From: Candidatus Hodarchaeota archaeon
GTDB taxonomy: Archaea; Asgardarchaeota; Heimdallarchaeia; Hodarchaeales; YT1-057
Length of the DNA stretch: 9,318 nt
Direction of reading: 5' to 3'
NCBI GenBank assembly: GCA_016839955.1
Contig: JAEOTI010000105.1
Location: forward strand, 1-9,318
The position numbers and the translations under genes were made by a program. Every line of letters begins with the position of its first letter. Position 1 is the first letter of the stretch. Below are positions 1 to 7,023 of this stretch, piece by piece. The notes beneath the pieces are model-generated. The model saw only the letters and a list, made by a program, of their open reading frames with translations, ran no database searches and was not told the origin of the DNA.

Positions 1-128
1 CGGAATACAAAGTTTAAGACATCAAACCTCGGAGTAAAATCTTCTATTACGGCCTAAATAAAGCTTAATTTATACCATATGAATAGCGAAATAAAGCCGA
101 AACTGCTTATTTTATTTATTTTAGTTGA
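1..128. other. Left host flank, no gene seen
   Basis: These bases lie outside the left attachment repeat, so they should be chromosomal DNA that was downstream of the tRNA-Trp gene before integration. They are AT-rich, with no open frame, RNA gene or convincing signal visible. This follows from the position of the repeat and is an inference. Confidence 0.6.
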
Positions 129-158
129 TGGGGACGAGGAGATTTGAACTCCCAACAT
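129..158 (+). repeat. attL, 30-bp copy of the tRNA-Trp 3' end
   Basis: This is identical to 9109-9138. Read on the minus strand it holds tRNA positions 44-73: variable loop, T arm, 3' acceptor strand and discriminator A. The match stops at 128 (a, versus g at 9108) and at 159 (a, versus t at 9139). The bases that would follow the discriminator on the tRNA strand are TCA (126-128) here, but CCA at attR. Strand exchange must fall within the 30 bases. Confidence 0.95.
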
Positions 159-1001
159 ATGAAGGGGCTTCGCCTCTCTCAACACCCCCTAGAGGAGTTA
201 AGTGGTTTCGGGGATTTCTGTCTGGTTGACTTGCAGTTGATGCCCAGCTCTACGAAGCGATACGTTGCTGATACGAGGAGTTTCCTTGCATACGCTAATA
301 TGCATGGATCTGAAGATGCAAAACGGGTTGTGAGAGGGTATCTGAAGTCGGCTCCGAATAATGGGAATGCGCTTCGTGCGGTGAAGGCGTACTTCAAGTA
401 TCTTGGACATCCCGAAATCGTTGCGGGATTTAAGTTTCCACGATGGCCCAGGAAAATCAGGAACATCACGAAAGAAGACTTACAGGTCTTCTATCATGCA
501 CTTAATGATTTGAGGGAGAAGGCGTTGTTCCTGTTCTATGCTTCAAGTGGGCTTCGGAAGATGGAGGTTCTCACGCTGCGAATAGATGACGTGGATTTCC
601 GTCAACGAATGATTACGCCACGGAATCATGGAAGCAGTCGAACTAAGCAGTCCTTCGTCTCCTTCTACAACGACGAAGCGGAACGAGCCTTGAAGGAATA
701 CTTGCCTATAAGGAGTAAGAGAGCTAAACGGTTGTTTGCTATGGGACATAAACGATTTTGCAGGATGTGGAGGAACGCCAGGGAACAATCAGGGATAGAA
801 ATGTCGTGTCAGGATCTGCGGTTCTGGTTTGCGTCGGAAATGGGGAGGTTAGGGGTTGCTGATCGGTATGTGGATGCGTTTTGTGGTCGGGTTCCACGAA
901 GCATCCTGGCAAGACATTACACCGATTATAGTCCAGAGAGATTGAAGAGTATCTATGATAGAGCCAATCTCAAAGTGTTAGAAGTTGGGGGAAATCTATG
1001 A
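159..1001 (+). CDS. int(C): C-terminal catalytic part of a split tyrosine recombinase
   Basis: This 280-residue part carries the core-binding and catalytic domains of a site-specific tyrosine recombinase that exchanges strands between attP and the tRNA-Trp attB. Numbered from ATG 159, visible active-site positions are Arg133 (in SSGLRKMEV), a candidate Lys163 (SSRTKQS), Arg221 (QDLRFWF, in place of the usual HxxR), His253 and the probable nucleophile Tyr254 (ARHYTDYS). The reading frame extends upstream through attL (a TTG occurs at 144), because in the excised circle it continues from int(N) at 8920-9138. In the integrated state it lacks its native start and promoter, so it is probably not expressed as a working enzyme. 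The frame is otherwise intact, which suggests recent integration or continued mobility. Confidence 0.93.
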   Translation: MKGLRLSQHPLEELSGFGDFCLVDLQLMPSSTKRYVADTRSFLAYANMHGSEDAKRVVRGYLKSAPNNGNALRAVKAYFKYLGHPEIVAGFKFPRWPRKIRNITKEDLQVFYHALNDLREKALFLFYASSGLRKMEVLTLRIDDVDFRQRMITPRNHGSSRTKQSFVSFYNDEAERALKEYLPIRSKRAKRLFAMGHKRFCRMWRNAREQSGIEMSCQDLRFWFASEMGRLGVADRYVDAFCGRVPRSILARHYTDYSPERLKSIYDRANLKVLEVGGNL

Positions 1002-1082
1002 CATGGCTCATCTTAAAGCGTTAGCTAACTTAATACACTTATATTAAAATACATAATTATTATGAAATAAGATGATTGACTT

Positions 1083-1886
1083 ATGACGATAGTAAATAAG
1101 TTAAATGATTTAGACGGGAAACGATGGATGCAATTTACAAAATCCTGGCTTGTTTTAAATCCCCGTCCACGTGACATAAAAAAAATTCATCCGTCATGTT
1201 TCCCAGAATAACTTGCAAGAGAATTTATCCAATTTTTTACTAAAAAAGGTGATTGGGTGTTTGATCCATTTCTTGGATCAGGAACGACATCAGTTGAAGC
1301 AAAGCAATTATTAAGAAACTCGGTGGGAATTGAATTATATCCAAAATTTATTACATTAGCACAGGAAAGAATTAACAATTTAGAAAATAAATCTAACATT
1401 AAAAGTTACATTTTTCCGGGTGATGCAAGAAACATCCTTGAAATTTTTAAAAAAAACAAATTACCTAAAATGAATTTCTGTCTAACTTCTCCTCCATATT
1501 GGAATCAATTACATATGAAACACAGAAGACAAAAATCAAGGATCGAGAACGGATTTCTTACAACTTATGGAAAAAATAAATTAGATCTCGGTAATATTAC
1601 CAATTATTATGATTTTCTAGAAGAGTTAAATAAAGTGTTTGAAGGAGTCTATAACGTTATGTTGAATAACTCTTATCTTGCTGTTATCTGCAACAATATA
1701 TATAAAAACGGTAAAATTTGGCCATTAGCATTTGACTTATACAGGATCGTTTCAAAGTATTGGGAACCTAAAGATGAGCGGATTTGGTGTCAAGATAATA
1801 AGAAATTAAGACCTTTTGGATTTTTCAGAGAATGGATTGCTAATAGGTGTCACCATTATTGTTTTATATTCAAGAAGAAAAATTAA
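1083..1886 (+). pseudogene. DNA methyltransferase gene with an in-frame TAA (likely N4-cytosine or N6-adenine type)
   Basis: From ATG 1083 the frame reads through a family-like N-terminus (NKLNDLDGKRW...HPSCFPE), hits TAA at 1209-1211 (codon 43), then continues in the same frame as LAREFIQFFTKKGDWVFDPFLGSGTT to 1886, about 267 codons in all. The SAM-binding motif DPFLGSGTT lies at codons 61-69 and the catalytic TSPPYW at 135-140. TSPPYW is the form usual in amino-methyltransferases, often N4-cytosine. Conserved-looking sequence on both sides of the stop shows one gene broken by a single nonsense change, not two genes. The GTG at 1257 would start at the SAM motif itself and lose the preceding segment, so a restart product is unlikely to be active. 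A TATA-like box sits at 1039-1047. The stop codons overlap those of the convergent gene ending at 1883. A sequencing error is the main alternative. Confidence 0.85.
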
Positions 1887-2614
1887 TTACCTAAAAGTAT
1901 AACAATTTTCTCATCATTATCCATTCTCTTAGGAACTAAATCTACAATAAGACTTATAGAAACGTCGTTTGTTACTGTACCAATTTTTTTGGATATGACA
2001 TTATTAATTGCTGCTAAGGCTATTTCCAATTCAACGCTATCGACTCTTCCTTCAAGAACTTTTAACTGGTTAAGTTTTACTGGTTTATTTATCAAAACAC
2101 GAAAATTTCTTATTTCTTCTGAATTCTCATTCAATATTGTGAGTTTGTTTCCTTCAAAAATACGTTTAATATTAATTTCATACTTTTCACGTTCGAATGG
2201 TGTTTGCAGAAAGATTTTAACCTTATTAATAGAATTTGTTTTAAAAAAATGTTTATTTTTAAGTTTGAGCGGTTTGAAATTCTTCTTCGTCAAAGGATTC
2301 GTTTCATAATTCTCTTCAGGTAAATCAATTTCAACACCAGCAAGAGGCGTATATCTAAGTAATGCTATTGATTGCAGGGGTATATCTTTTATTTTTAATG
2401 TTCTATAAAACCATAATCGAGTGCCCCAATCAAATGAACATTCAAACATCTCTACTTTGCGAATCGTAGAATCATCAATGTAACTCTCTAAGATTTCTAT
2501 TTTATTTGGTTTAGGTCTACTATGAGCCACATAACCTAACCAAACAAAAAATAAAGAAATTAAAAAACCGTGAAATAGATTATTTGTTAAAATGGAGTTT
2601 AAAAAATCAGACAA
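1883..2614 (-). CDS. Membrane-anchored protein of unknown function, third gene of the ATPase operon
   Basis: This is a 243-residue protein I do not recognise. Residues about 13-31 (LFHGFLISLFFVWLGYVAH) form a single hydrophobic segment followed by a basic stretch (RPKPNK), so the remaining 210 residues are probably cytoplasmic. That part alternates short hydrophobic and charged stretches, suggesting a beta-rich domain, and ends in a hydrophobic strand. The start is TTG at 2614, immediately after the TAA of the ATPase gene (2615-2617) with no spacer, so translation is probably coupled. A purine-rich GGGGAAGG lies upstream inside the ATPase gene. Coupling to the ATPase suggests the two proteins work together, perhaps tethering the complex to the membrane; this is inference. 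Its 3' end overlaps that of the methyltransferase gene by 3 bases. Confidence 0.82.
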   Translation of the reverse strand: MSDFLNSILTNNLFHGFLISLFFVWLGYVAHSRPKPNKIEILESYIDDSTIRKVEMFECSFDWGTRLWFYRTLKIKDIPLQSIALLRYTPLAGVEIDLPEENYETNPLTKKNFKPLKLKNKHFFKTNSINKVKIFLQTPFEREKYEINIKRIFEGNKLTILNENSEEIRNFRVLINKPVKLNQLKVLEGRVDSVELEIALAAINNVISKKIGTVTNDVSISLIVDLVPKRMDNDEKIVILLGN

Positions 2615-3847
2615 TTATTGAAATCCTTCCCCTTGAATAACTTTTTTAATGAAATCTGAATTAATTTTTTCCACGCTTTCACTAACAGCAAACTTATCGA
2701 CACATAGTCTACATAATAATATGATTTTAGATGGAATGCCTTTTGTTGCTGAAAAAATTGTTTCTATTGATTCTTCAGAAAAAGGGAAGAGTTTTGGTAT
2801 CTTTTGTTGCATAATTTTTATTCTAGCTATAGTCAGATATTTCTCGATAAGCTCATGAACATCAGCTTTGCTAAATGGAGGTAGATCAATTACTGATCCA
2901 GCTAATCGCCTTTCTAAAGCACTCGGAGATTCTGTTAATTTATTCCATTCGGTTGGTGTTATTGCATATATCATTACTAAGTCGGAGGGATTGTTGTCAA
3001 TTACATGTCTTAACGCATCTTGATAAAGTCCTTTAGCAATTCCAGGAATTAATGTTATTCTTTCTAATTCATCAATTAATAGTACTATGCCACAAATTCC
3101 CATAGAAATTAGTAATTTTAATAATCCATTCAAAACTTGTTCAGCTATTCGTGTATCATTAATTATCGACTCTAAATGTAGTCTATCCCTTTCCTCTCGA
3201 GAAAGTGAAGAACCGACAAACCATCTCCATGCAATAGATCCTAGATTAGAATCAGGTAAAGCGAGAAAAGCTCGTATAAGGTCAGTATTTTGGACATTAG
3301 ATAAAGAGTCTTCTAGATCATTTATCAGTTGAATTGTTTTAGCTTCCAGCATATAATTTGTTATTTGTGAAGCACTTTCAAGAATAAATTTTCTACCATG
3401 AATTAAATATTTTTTAGAATCAGATTTTATAAAATTAAAAATATACTTACTTGCAAGATTTACTAAAAAGTCTCTTCCAATATCATCTATTAGATATAAT
3501 AATAAATCGCGAATATTTCTACCAGGTGATTTAATATATATAGCAATAATTGGTTTATCGCTATGAAGTAATTTGGAATTTATGCTAACCTTAAATAATT
3601 TTAACAAGTGACTTTTACCGGTTCCATAGTCACCTAATAGAACAGTTATTGAACTTGTTCCATCTGAATAAAGACCTGATAAAACATCAAGAAAACGCCT
3701 TAGAACAGGTTTTCTATCGGCAGTAGTTATAGGAGATTCAGCAGGAACTGCTGTTGAAGGAAAAGGATTGAATTTTAAAAAGAGCCTATTGTAATCTCTT
3801 TTTTCTAAAGTACTTAAATCAACTAATCCTTGTTCGTCTAAAGCCAA
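2615..3847 (-). CDS. AAA+ type P-loop ATPase, putative core of a defence module
   Basis: This 410-residue ATPase has a clear Walker A (GDYGTGKSH, residues 72-80), Walker B (IVLLIDELER, 254-263), a sensor-like AITPTEW (295-301) and an arginine-rich ALERRL (310-315). An N-terminal segment (YNRLFLKFNPFPSTAVP, 19-35) precedes the P-loop, and a C-terminal helical region (about 325-405) resembles a lid or winged domain. The general build recalls ORC/Cdc6-, TniB- or BREX-associated ATPases that bind nucleic acid or remodel partners, but the exact family cannot be named by eye. The start is TTG at 3847, supported by GGTGAG (3853-3858) 5 bases upstream; the ATG at 3860 is out of frame. It lies 12 bases after the upstream gene and abuts the downstream one, in a three-gene operon. 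Confidence 0.88.
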   Translation of the reverse strand: MALDEQGLVDLSTLEKRDYNRLFLKFNPFPSTAVPAESPITTADRKPVLRRFLDVLSGLYSDGTSSITVLLGDYGTGKSHLLKLFKVSINSKLLHSDKPIIAIYIKSPGRNIRDLLLYLIDDIGRDFLVNLASKYIFNFIKSDSKKYLIHGRKFILESASQITNYMLEAKTIQLINDLEDSLSNVQNTDLIRAFLALPDSNLGSIAWRWFVGSSLSREERDRLHLESIINDTRIAEQVLNGLLKLLISMGICGIVLLIDELERITLIPGIAKGLYQDALRHVIDNNPSDLVMIYAITPTEWNKLTESPSALERRLAGSVIDLPPFSKADVHELIEKYLTIARIKIMQQKIPKLFPFSEESIETIFSATKGIPSKIILLCRLCVDKFAVSESVEKINSDFIKKVIQGEGFQ

Positions 3848-3859
3848 TTTTTCTCACCA

Positions 3860-4657
3860 TTAATCTGTTATAAACCTAACTGAAAGGAATGCATATCGCT
3901 TATTATTATATTTGAAACCTGAATAATGTCTTTCTTCTTGGGGGGGAGCCCCATGAAGATAGATGTTTGTACCAAATTGACTAATGATTGTTTTTTGAAG
4001 GAAATCATCAAAGTCTTTGTGAGATTCAAGCCCAAGATCTAAAGATACCATATCGCGTATCTTGTCAATTGGGACATATATATAAGAGACATGAGATTCT
4101 TTTTGAAAATTTTTATAAACCTTTATCAAAGAGTCGTAAAAATTGTTAATAGTAATATTTGTTCTTTTCTTAATAGATTTAACTTGTTTGCCATATTTCA
4201 CTATTAAACCTGCTTCCAAACAAAAAGCTATTAGAGTTTTTGTAGGAACTTTTCCAAATTTATTTTGAATATTTGATACTTTTTTTGGATTAAGTGTATA
4301 ATTTAAAAAGTCATTGAATAATGAGCCTTTATCTTTATTACTTAGTAATAAACCCTTTAAGTAACGTCTATAAGTTTCTTTGTCGGAGTCTATAACGTTA
4401 CATATTTCTTTACATTTTGAAGTAGCTTTATAAGTATGACTTTTTTGGGAAGTCTTTTCTATTAAAGTAAAAATTGTAGCGGTATAGAAATATGTATGAC
4501 TTGTTTTTTCATGAACATGTCCTTTCTTTGTCAAAGATCCTAAAGTTTTTTGATATTTGTCCTCTGAAAATATTTTATCTTTTAATATACAAATTGATTT
4601 AAAAAGGCGTTTAGGATTATCAACTAACATTAAACCAGTTCTTGATCGCCTAGTCAT
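3860..4657 (-). CDS. Basic, probably winged-helix protein, first gene of the ATPase operon
   Basis: This 265-residue, lysine-rich protein has no family I can name. Two segments look like helix-turn-helix folds: residues about 124-165 (KKVSNIQNKFGKVPTKTL, then AFCLEAGLIVKYGKQV) and about 192-262. The latter has predicted helices (PIDKIRDMVSLDLG and KDFDDFLQKTII) followed by a strand-turn-strand (NIYLHGAP and KYNNKRYAFLSVRF) like a wing. The N-terminus (MTRRSRTG) and residues 40-80 are also basic. A role in binding DNA or RNA for the ATPase encoded 12 bases downstream is the natural inference. ATG 4657 is chosen because a TATA-like element (4679-4686 on the minus strand) lies about 25 bases upstream, fitting a leaderless transcript. 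Confidence 0.8.
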   Translation of the reverse strand: MTRRSRTGLMLVDNPKRLFKSICILKDKIFSEDKYQKTLGSLTKKGHVHEKTSHTYFYTATIFTLIEKTSQKSHTYKATSKCKEICNVIDSDKETYRRYLKGLLLSNKDKGSLFNDFLNYTLNPKKVSNIQNKFGKVPTKTLIAFCLEAGLIVKYGKQVKSIKKRTNITINNFYDSLIKVYKNFQKESHVSYIYVPIDKIRDMVSLDLGLESHKDFDDFLQKTIISQFGTNIYLHGAPPQEERHYSGFKYNNKRYAFLSVRFITD

Positions 4658-4678
4658 ATTTAGTTCGATAATATATTT

Positions 4679-4686
4679 AATTATAA
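4679..4686 (-). promoter_or_regulatory. TATA-like box of the ATPase operon
   Basis: On the minus strand this reads TTATAATT, centred about 25 bases from ATG 4657. That spacing would start transcription at or next to the start codon (leaderless), a common archaeal pattern. A second AT-rich tract at 4671-4679 is closer and is a weaker alternative. Confidence 0.45.
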
Positions 4687-4821
4687 GATTTTTTAGTTTT
4701 TCCCTTTAAGCAATAAAACAGAATAAACTATGTATGGTCTAGAATATATTCATGAAGATTTTATCCAGGAAATTTCTTTGTCGTAATTACTAAGAAACTG
4801 CGAAACTATATATACTCAAGG

Positions 4822-4851
4822 CCTTTTTTCACGAAAATTCTTAAAAAAAGG
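4822..4851. repeat. Inverted repeat, 8-bp arms
   Basis: CCTTTTTT at 4822-4829 is exactly complementary to AAAAAAGG at 4844-4851, with a 14-base loop. It lies just upstream of the TATA-like tract at 4857-4873. It could be a protein-binding site or an RNA hairpin; low-complexity coincidence in AT-rich DNA is possible. Confidence 0.4.
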
Positions 4852-5132
4852 GGACCCTTTATTATATTATATTAAGTTACTTAGGGAGAGAGATAGACAA
4901 AGCGTGAATGTGTTTATATGGAATAGCAAGGACGTCGATAGAGCAAATATGCTATCCAGATTACTCATCAACAGGCGGAACGACTAGCGAACTCTCGAAG
5001 TTTCAACTAGCTAGCTATACAATTAATTATGCCAGCTTACTACTAACAATTCCTAATGTGTCAAACGTAATGAAGTTAAGGAAGTTTGAATAAAAACATT
5101 TATCGAATATCTTTACAAGAGGCGATTCTTAA

Positions 5133-5771
5133 ATGGTACGATTTGATGTAATTTGTAAAACGCTAATATCAAATATGGGAGATCAATTATCGTATATTTC
5201 AAGAACTCCATATCATATAGACCCCCAAGCTGAAATTGAGATCGCAACCGAATTTGAGAGCGAAGAGAAAAGCCTACCTTTTACGATAGATGCTGCATGG
5301 CTTAACAGTCTATGCCCAACTTTAGGTAGAGATTCTTGGGCATCAAATGTCATTTCAGACGTGGTTGTTGCGTGGGAAGTTGATTCAACTCATAGTCATA
5401 AAGACATTAGATCAAGCATTGATAATTTAGCAACACTTAATCCAAGACTAGGAATCGAATTACTTTTAATTGGTGGAAATAAATATACTATAAACAGGTT
5501 TAAAGGCAGATTTAAAACAGCTTGTCAAGCTGCTAGATTAAAATCTGCTAGAATTATCGTTATTCATGATATAATTTTCTCTCAATTATACTATAAAATA
5601 GTAGGTAGACATCCTGAAGCTCTTTATGATGCTTATTTGGAAGCAGCTGAAGAACCAGAGATAAGACGTTTATTGAAAGATAAGTGGATTAGCATTTTGA
5701 GAAGAACTAGAACTGAAATGGACTTTAGACAAGATTTACAGGATAAGTTGTTAGAACGATTAAACCCTTAG
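5133..5771 (+). CDS. Probable PD-(D/E)XK-superfamily nuclease
   Basis: This is a 212-residue protein. A beta-strand with an acidic residue (PFTIDAAWLNSL, Asp53) is followed by a second strand and helix, VVVAWEVDST (77-86, Glu82 and Asp84) then HKDIRSSIDNLATLNPRLGIELLLIG. This matches the layout of archaeal and bacterial restriction-like proteins with R-x-D-V-W...FEVE-S/T...DL, where D and E-x-E/D make up the metal site. The canonical Lys of ExK is replaced by Asp84; Lys90 might stand in. A Rossmann-like tail (RIIVIHDIIF, 140-149) and a helical C-terminus follow. ATG 5133 is supported by GAGGCGAT (5118-5125) 7 bases upstream. It is divergent from the ATPase operon and near the methyltransferase, so a restriction-like effector is the likely role; this is inference. 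Confidence 0.7.
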   Translation: MVRFDVICKTLISNMGDQLSYISRTPYHIDPQAEIEIATEFESEEKSLPFTIDAAWLNSLCPTLGRDSWASNVISDVVVAWEVDSTHSHKDIRSSIDNLATLNPRLGIELLLIGGNKYTINRFKGRFKTACQAARLKSARIIVIHDIIFSQLYYKIVGRHPEALYDAYLEAAEEPEIRRLLKDKWISILRRTRTEMDFRQDLQDKLLERLNP

Positions 5772-5798
5772 TTAGCTTCTAGACTTAATCTGTAGGAA

Positions 5799-5812
5799 TT
5801 TCTTTTTAATTT
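5799..5812 (+). terminator. T-rich tract after the nuclease gene
   Basis: A T-rich run (TTTCTTTTTAATTT) lies about 28 bases after the stop at 5771. Archaeal transcription commonly ends at such oligo-T tracts without a hairpin. No stem-loop is evident. Confidence 0.35.
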
Positions 5813-5869
5813 AGATGACTAGTTTTGGGAACGCTACATATCGTTGGGTTTGGGTTAGCTAGTCTGTCT

Positions 5870-5878
5870 TTTATATAC
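5870..5878 (+). promoter_or_regulatory. TATA box of the S51 peptidase gene (leaderless)
   Basis: TTTATATAC is a near-consensus archaeal TATA box centred about 25 bases before ATG 5899. Transcription should therefore begin at the start codon. This agrees with the lack of a Shine-Dalgarno sequence in the bases between. Confidence 0.7.
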
Positions 5879-5898
5879 ATTCATCTTATCATCTATTC

Positions 5899-6537
5899 AT
5901 GAAACTGTTATTAACTTCAAAAGGATTAAACACGAAAAAGATTCTTGAAGAATTCAAGAATCTATTAACCAAGCCAATGACGTATGTGAATGTCCAAATA
6001 TTCTATGTTAAACCCAATATTCCAAATTTTGATATGGATGCGTACATTAATCAAGACAAACAGAGAATCATTCAACTCGGCGTTTCCTCTGATGATATCC
6101 GGGAGTTCGATTTGAGTGGGGATAATCCCCCGAATTTAGATGATGTTGATGTCGTATTGGTGCTTGGGGGGGCATCATATCATTACATGTATCATATCAG
6201 GAGACTTGGATATACCTCAGCTATTATCAAATATGTGAACAGTGATAAGATCTATGTCGGACGCAGTGCGGGCGCCGTCATTATGGGTCCTGACATTGAT
6301 GTTAAGGAATATCTTCCTCCTTCCACCATTGCTATGTTCAAGGTAAAACCTTGGACTGATGTTGAGTTAGAGGATACGTCTGGATTTGGGGTTGTTGATT
6401 TCATCACGGTTCCGCATATTGATTCTTACGAAGATACGAAGGTGTTAGAATTCCATAAAAAAACAGGGCACAAAATGATCTATCTAACCGATGAACAAGG
6501 AATATTGGTCATTAATGATCTATACAAGATCATCTAA
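5899..6537 (+). CDS. Peptidase E-like serine peptidase (family S51)
   Basis: This 212-residue protein has the class I glutamine amidotransferase-like fold of S51 peptidases, a family that includes dipeptidase E, cyanophycinase and related hydrolases. Visible features are the N-terminal strand (MKLLLTSKG), the glycine turn VLVLGGASYHYM (86-97), the nucleophile elbow VGRSAGAVIMG (120-130, Ser123), and the catalytic His173 in VPHID. Asp198 or Glu199 in LTDEQG are candidates for the third residue. Its length is close to that of bacterial PepE. PepE itself removes N-terminal Asp from dipeptides; substrate here is unknown and the protein should be cytoplasmic, since no signal peptide is present. 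It stands alone with its own leaderless promoter and T-rich terminator between the defence module and the small-gene cluster. Such metabolic cargo on a small element is unusual, so a role in host interaction is possible but speculative. Confidence 0.88.
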   Translation: MKLLLTSKGLNTKKILEEFKNLLTKPMTYVNVQIFYVKPNIPNFDMDAYINQDKQRIIQLGVSSDDIREFDLSGDNPPNLDDVDVVLVLGGASYHYMYHIRRLGYTSAIIKYVNSDKIYVGRSAGAVIMGPDIDVKEYLPPSTIAMFKVKPWTDVELEDTSGFGVVDFITVPHIDSYEDTKVLEFHKKTGHKMIYLTDEQGILVINDLYKII

Positions 6538-6549
6538 CTACTAACTAGC

Positions 6550-6562
6550 TTTTTCGTTCTTT
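6550..6562 (+). terminator. T-rich tract after the peptidase gene
   Basis: A T-rich run (TTTTTCGTTCTTT) starts 12 bases after the TAA ending at 6537. No clear hairpin is seen, which fits the archaeal oligo-T termination pattern. Confidence 0.4.
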
Positions 6563-6596
6563 ATTAGATACCTCGGGTTTGGGGTTTACAATTTAA

Positions 6597-6806
6597 TTAT
6601 TGACTTGCTTCCAACTCAATTCGTGCGATTTTCACGTACTCTTTCGCCCGTCGCTCAGAACACCCAAAATGAACCATGGCCTGATTAACAACGCCTCGTC
6701 GCATGTTTCGGGTTATCCAGGGATCAGAACTCTTGTCCAGAGCCTCCTGCAACCACGCCTTGACCAAGCGAATCCGTTCACGCCGTTCTCTTTGCGTGTG
6801 GTGCAT
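6597..6806 (-). CDS. Small basic helical protein, possible DNA-binding
   Basis: This 69-residue protein is rich in Arg and Lys. Residues 1-25 form a charged helix (RERRERIRLVKAWLQEAL), and 38-67 (RGVVNQAMVHFGCSERRAKEYVKIARIELEA) looks like a helix-turn-helix with the turn at FGCSE. I know no specific family. The start ATG 6806 is well supported: a perfect archaeal Shine-Dalgarno, GGAGGTGA (6816-6823), lies 9 bases upstream inside the previous gene, whose end overlaps this one by 29 bases. It is the last gene of a minus-strand cluster. A regulatory or DNA-packing role is inferred only from size and charge. Confidence 0.75.
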   Translation of the reverse strand: MHHTQRERRERIRLVKAWLQEALDKSSDPWITRNMRRGVVNQAMVHFGCSERRAKEYVKIARIELEASQ

Positions 6807-7023
6807 CTGTGCATTTCACCTCCATCAGTTGATTTCTACGCCATTGTTCCTTACATTTGCTGGAACACCCACTCCAGAAACCAAGCAACTTCGATAGATT
6901 ATTCTGATGCCCACATTTCCTGCATTCGATATAGTAATTCCAAGGACAGCTTGGATGGTGAATCCCCGTTGCCTTGATCTCTCGCGGCAGCTCCGCCTGA
7001 CACATCAAACACTTCGGAGCCAT
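6778..7023 (-). CDS. Small protein with two zinc-binding Cys clusters
   Basis: This 81-residue protein starts at ATG 7023, which overlaps the TGA of the upstream gene by one base, so translation is probably coupled. Metal ligands come in two groups. The first is Cys5-x2-Cys8 with His23 and Cys26 (CLMC...IHHPSC). The second is Cys34-x2-Cys37 with Cys53 and Cys57 (CRKC...CSSKC). This suggests two zinc sites, as in many small nucleic-acid-binding or treble-clef proteins of archaeal plasmids and viruses. A GTG-type start 14 codons upstream (7065) is open but would lie inside the upstream gene. Its 3' end overlaps the next gene and contains that gene's ribosome site. No exact function can be given. 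Confidence 0.78.
   Translation of the reverse strand: MAPKCLMCQAELPREIKATGIHHPSCPWNYYIECRKCGHQNNLSKLLGFWSGCSSKCKEQWRRNQLMEVKCTDAPHAKRTA

Larger units (their letters stand above)
4658..5132. promoter_or_regulatory. 475-bp divergent intergenic region of the putative defence module
   Basis: This AT-rich spacer separates the minus-strand ATPase operon from the plus-strand nuclease gene. It holds TATA-like tracts at 4671-4686 (minus direction), 4804-4813 and 4857-4873 (plus direction). An inverted repeat of 8-bp arms, CCTTTTTT (4822-4829) and AAAAAAGG (4844-4851), has a 14-base loop and could be an operator or attenuator. A 61-codon frame (4908-5093) lies downstream of the last TATA tract but has no well-spaced ribosome site or family resemblance. 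I treat the region as regulatory or leader sequence, with a small protein possible but unsupported. Confidence 0.45.

Noticed and set aside
144..158. TTG at 144 as the start of the left integrase gene
   Set aside because: The frame is open here only because it continues from int(N) in the circular form. The segment is attL (tRNA sequence) and has no ribosome site.
1257..1886. GTG 1257 as a genuine shorter methyltransferase start
   Set aside because: The frame upstream of it is clearly family-like on both sides of the TAA. GGTGAT at 1249-1254 is only two bases from the GTG, too close for a ribosome site, and the product would begin at the SAM motif.
4908..5093. 61-codon frame in the divergent spacer
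   Set aside because: It follows a TATA-like tract, but the purine run upstream is badly spaced for a ribosome site and the peptide shows no domain. Kept only as part of the intergenic description.
1883..5771. Assignment of the module to BREX, DISARM or a classical restriction-modification type
   Set aside because: No alkaline-phosphatase-like, helicase, phospholipase D or specificity subunit is visible, and the methyltransferase is small. The ATPase resembles BREX-type ATPases only in generic motifs.
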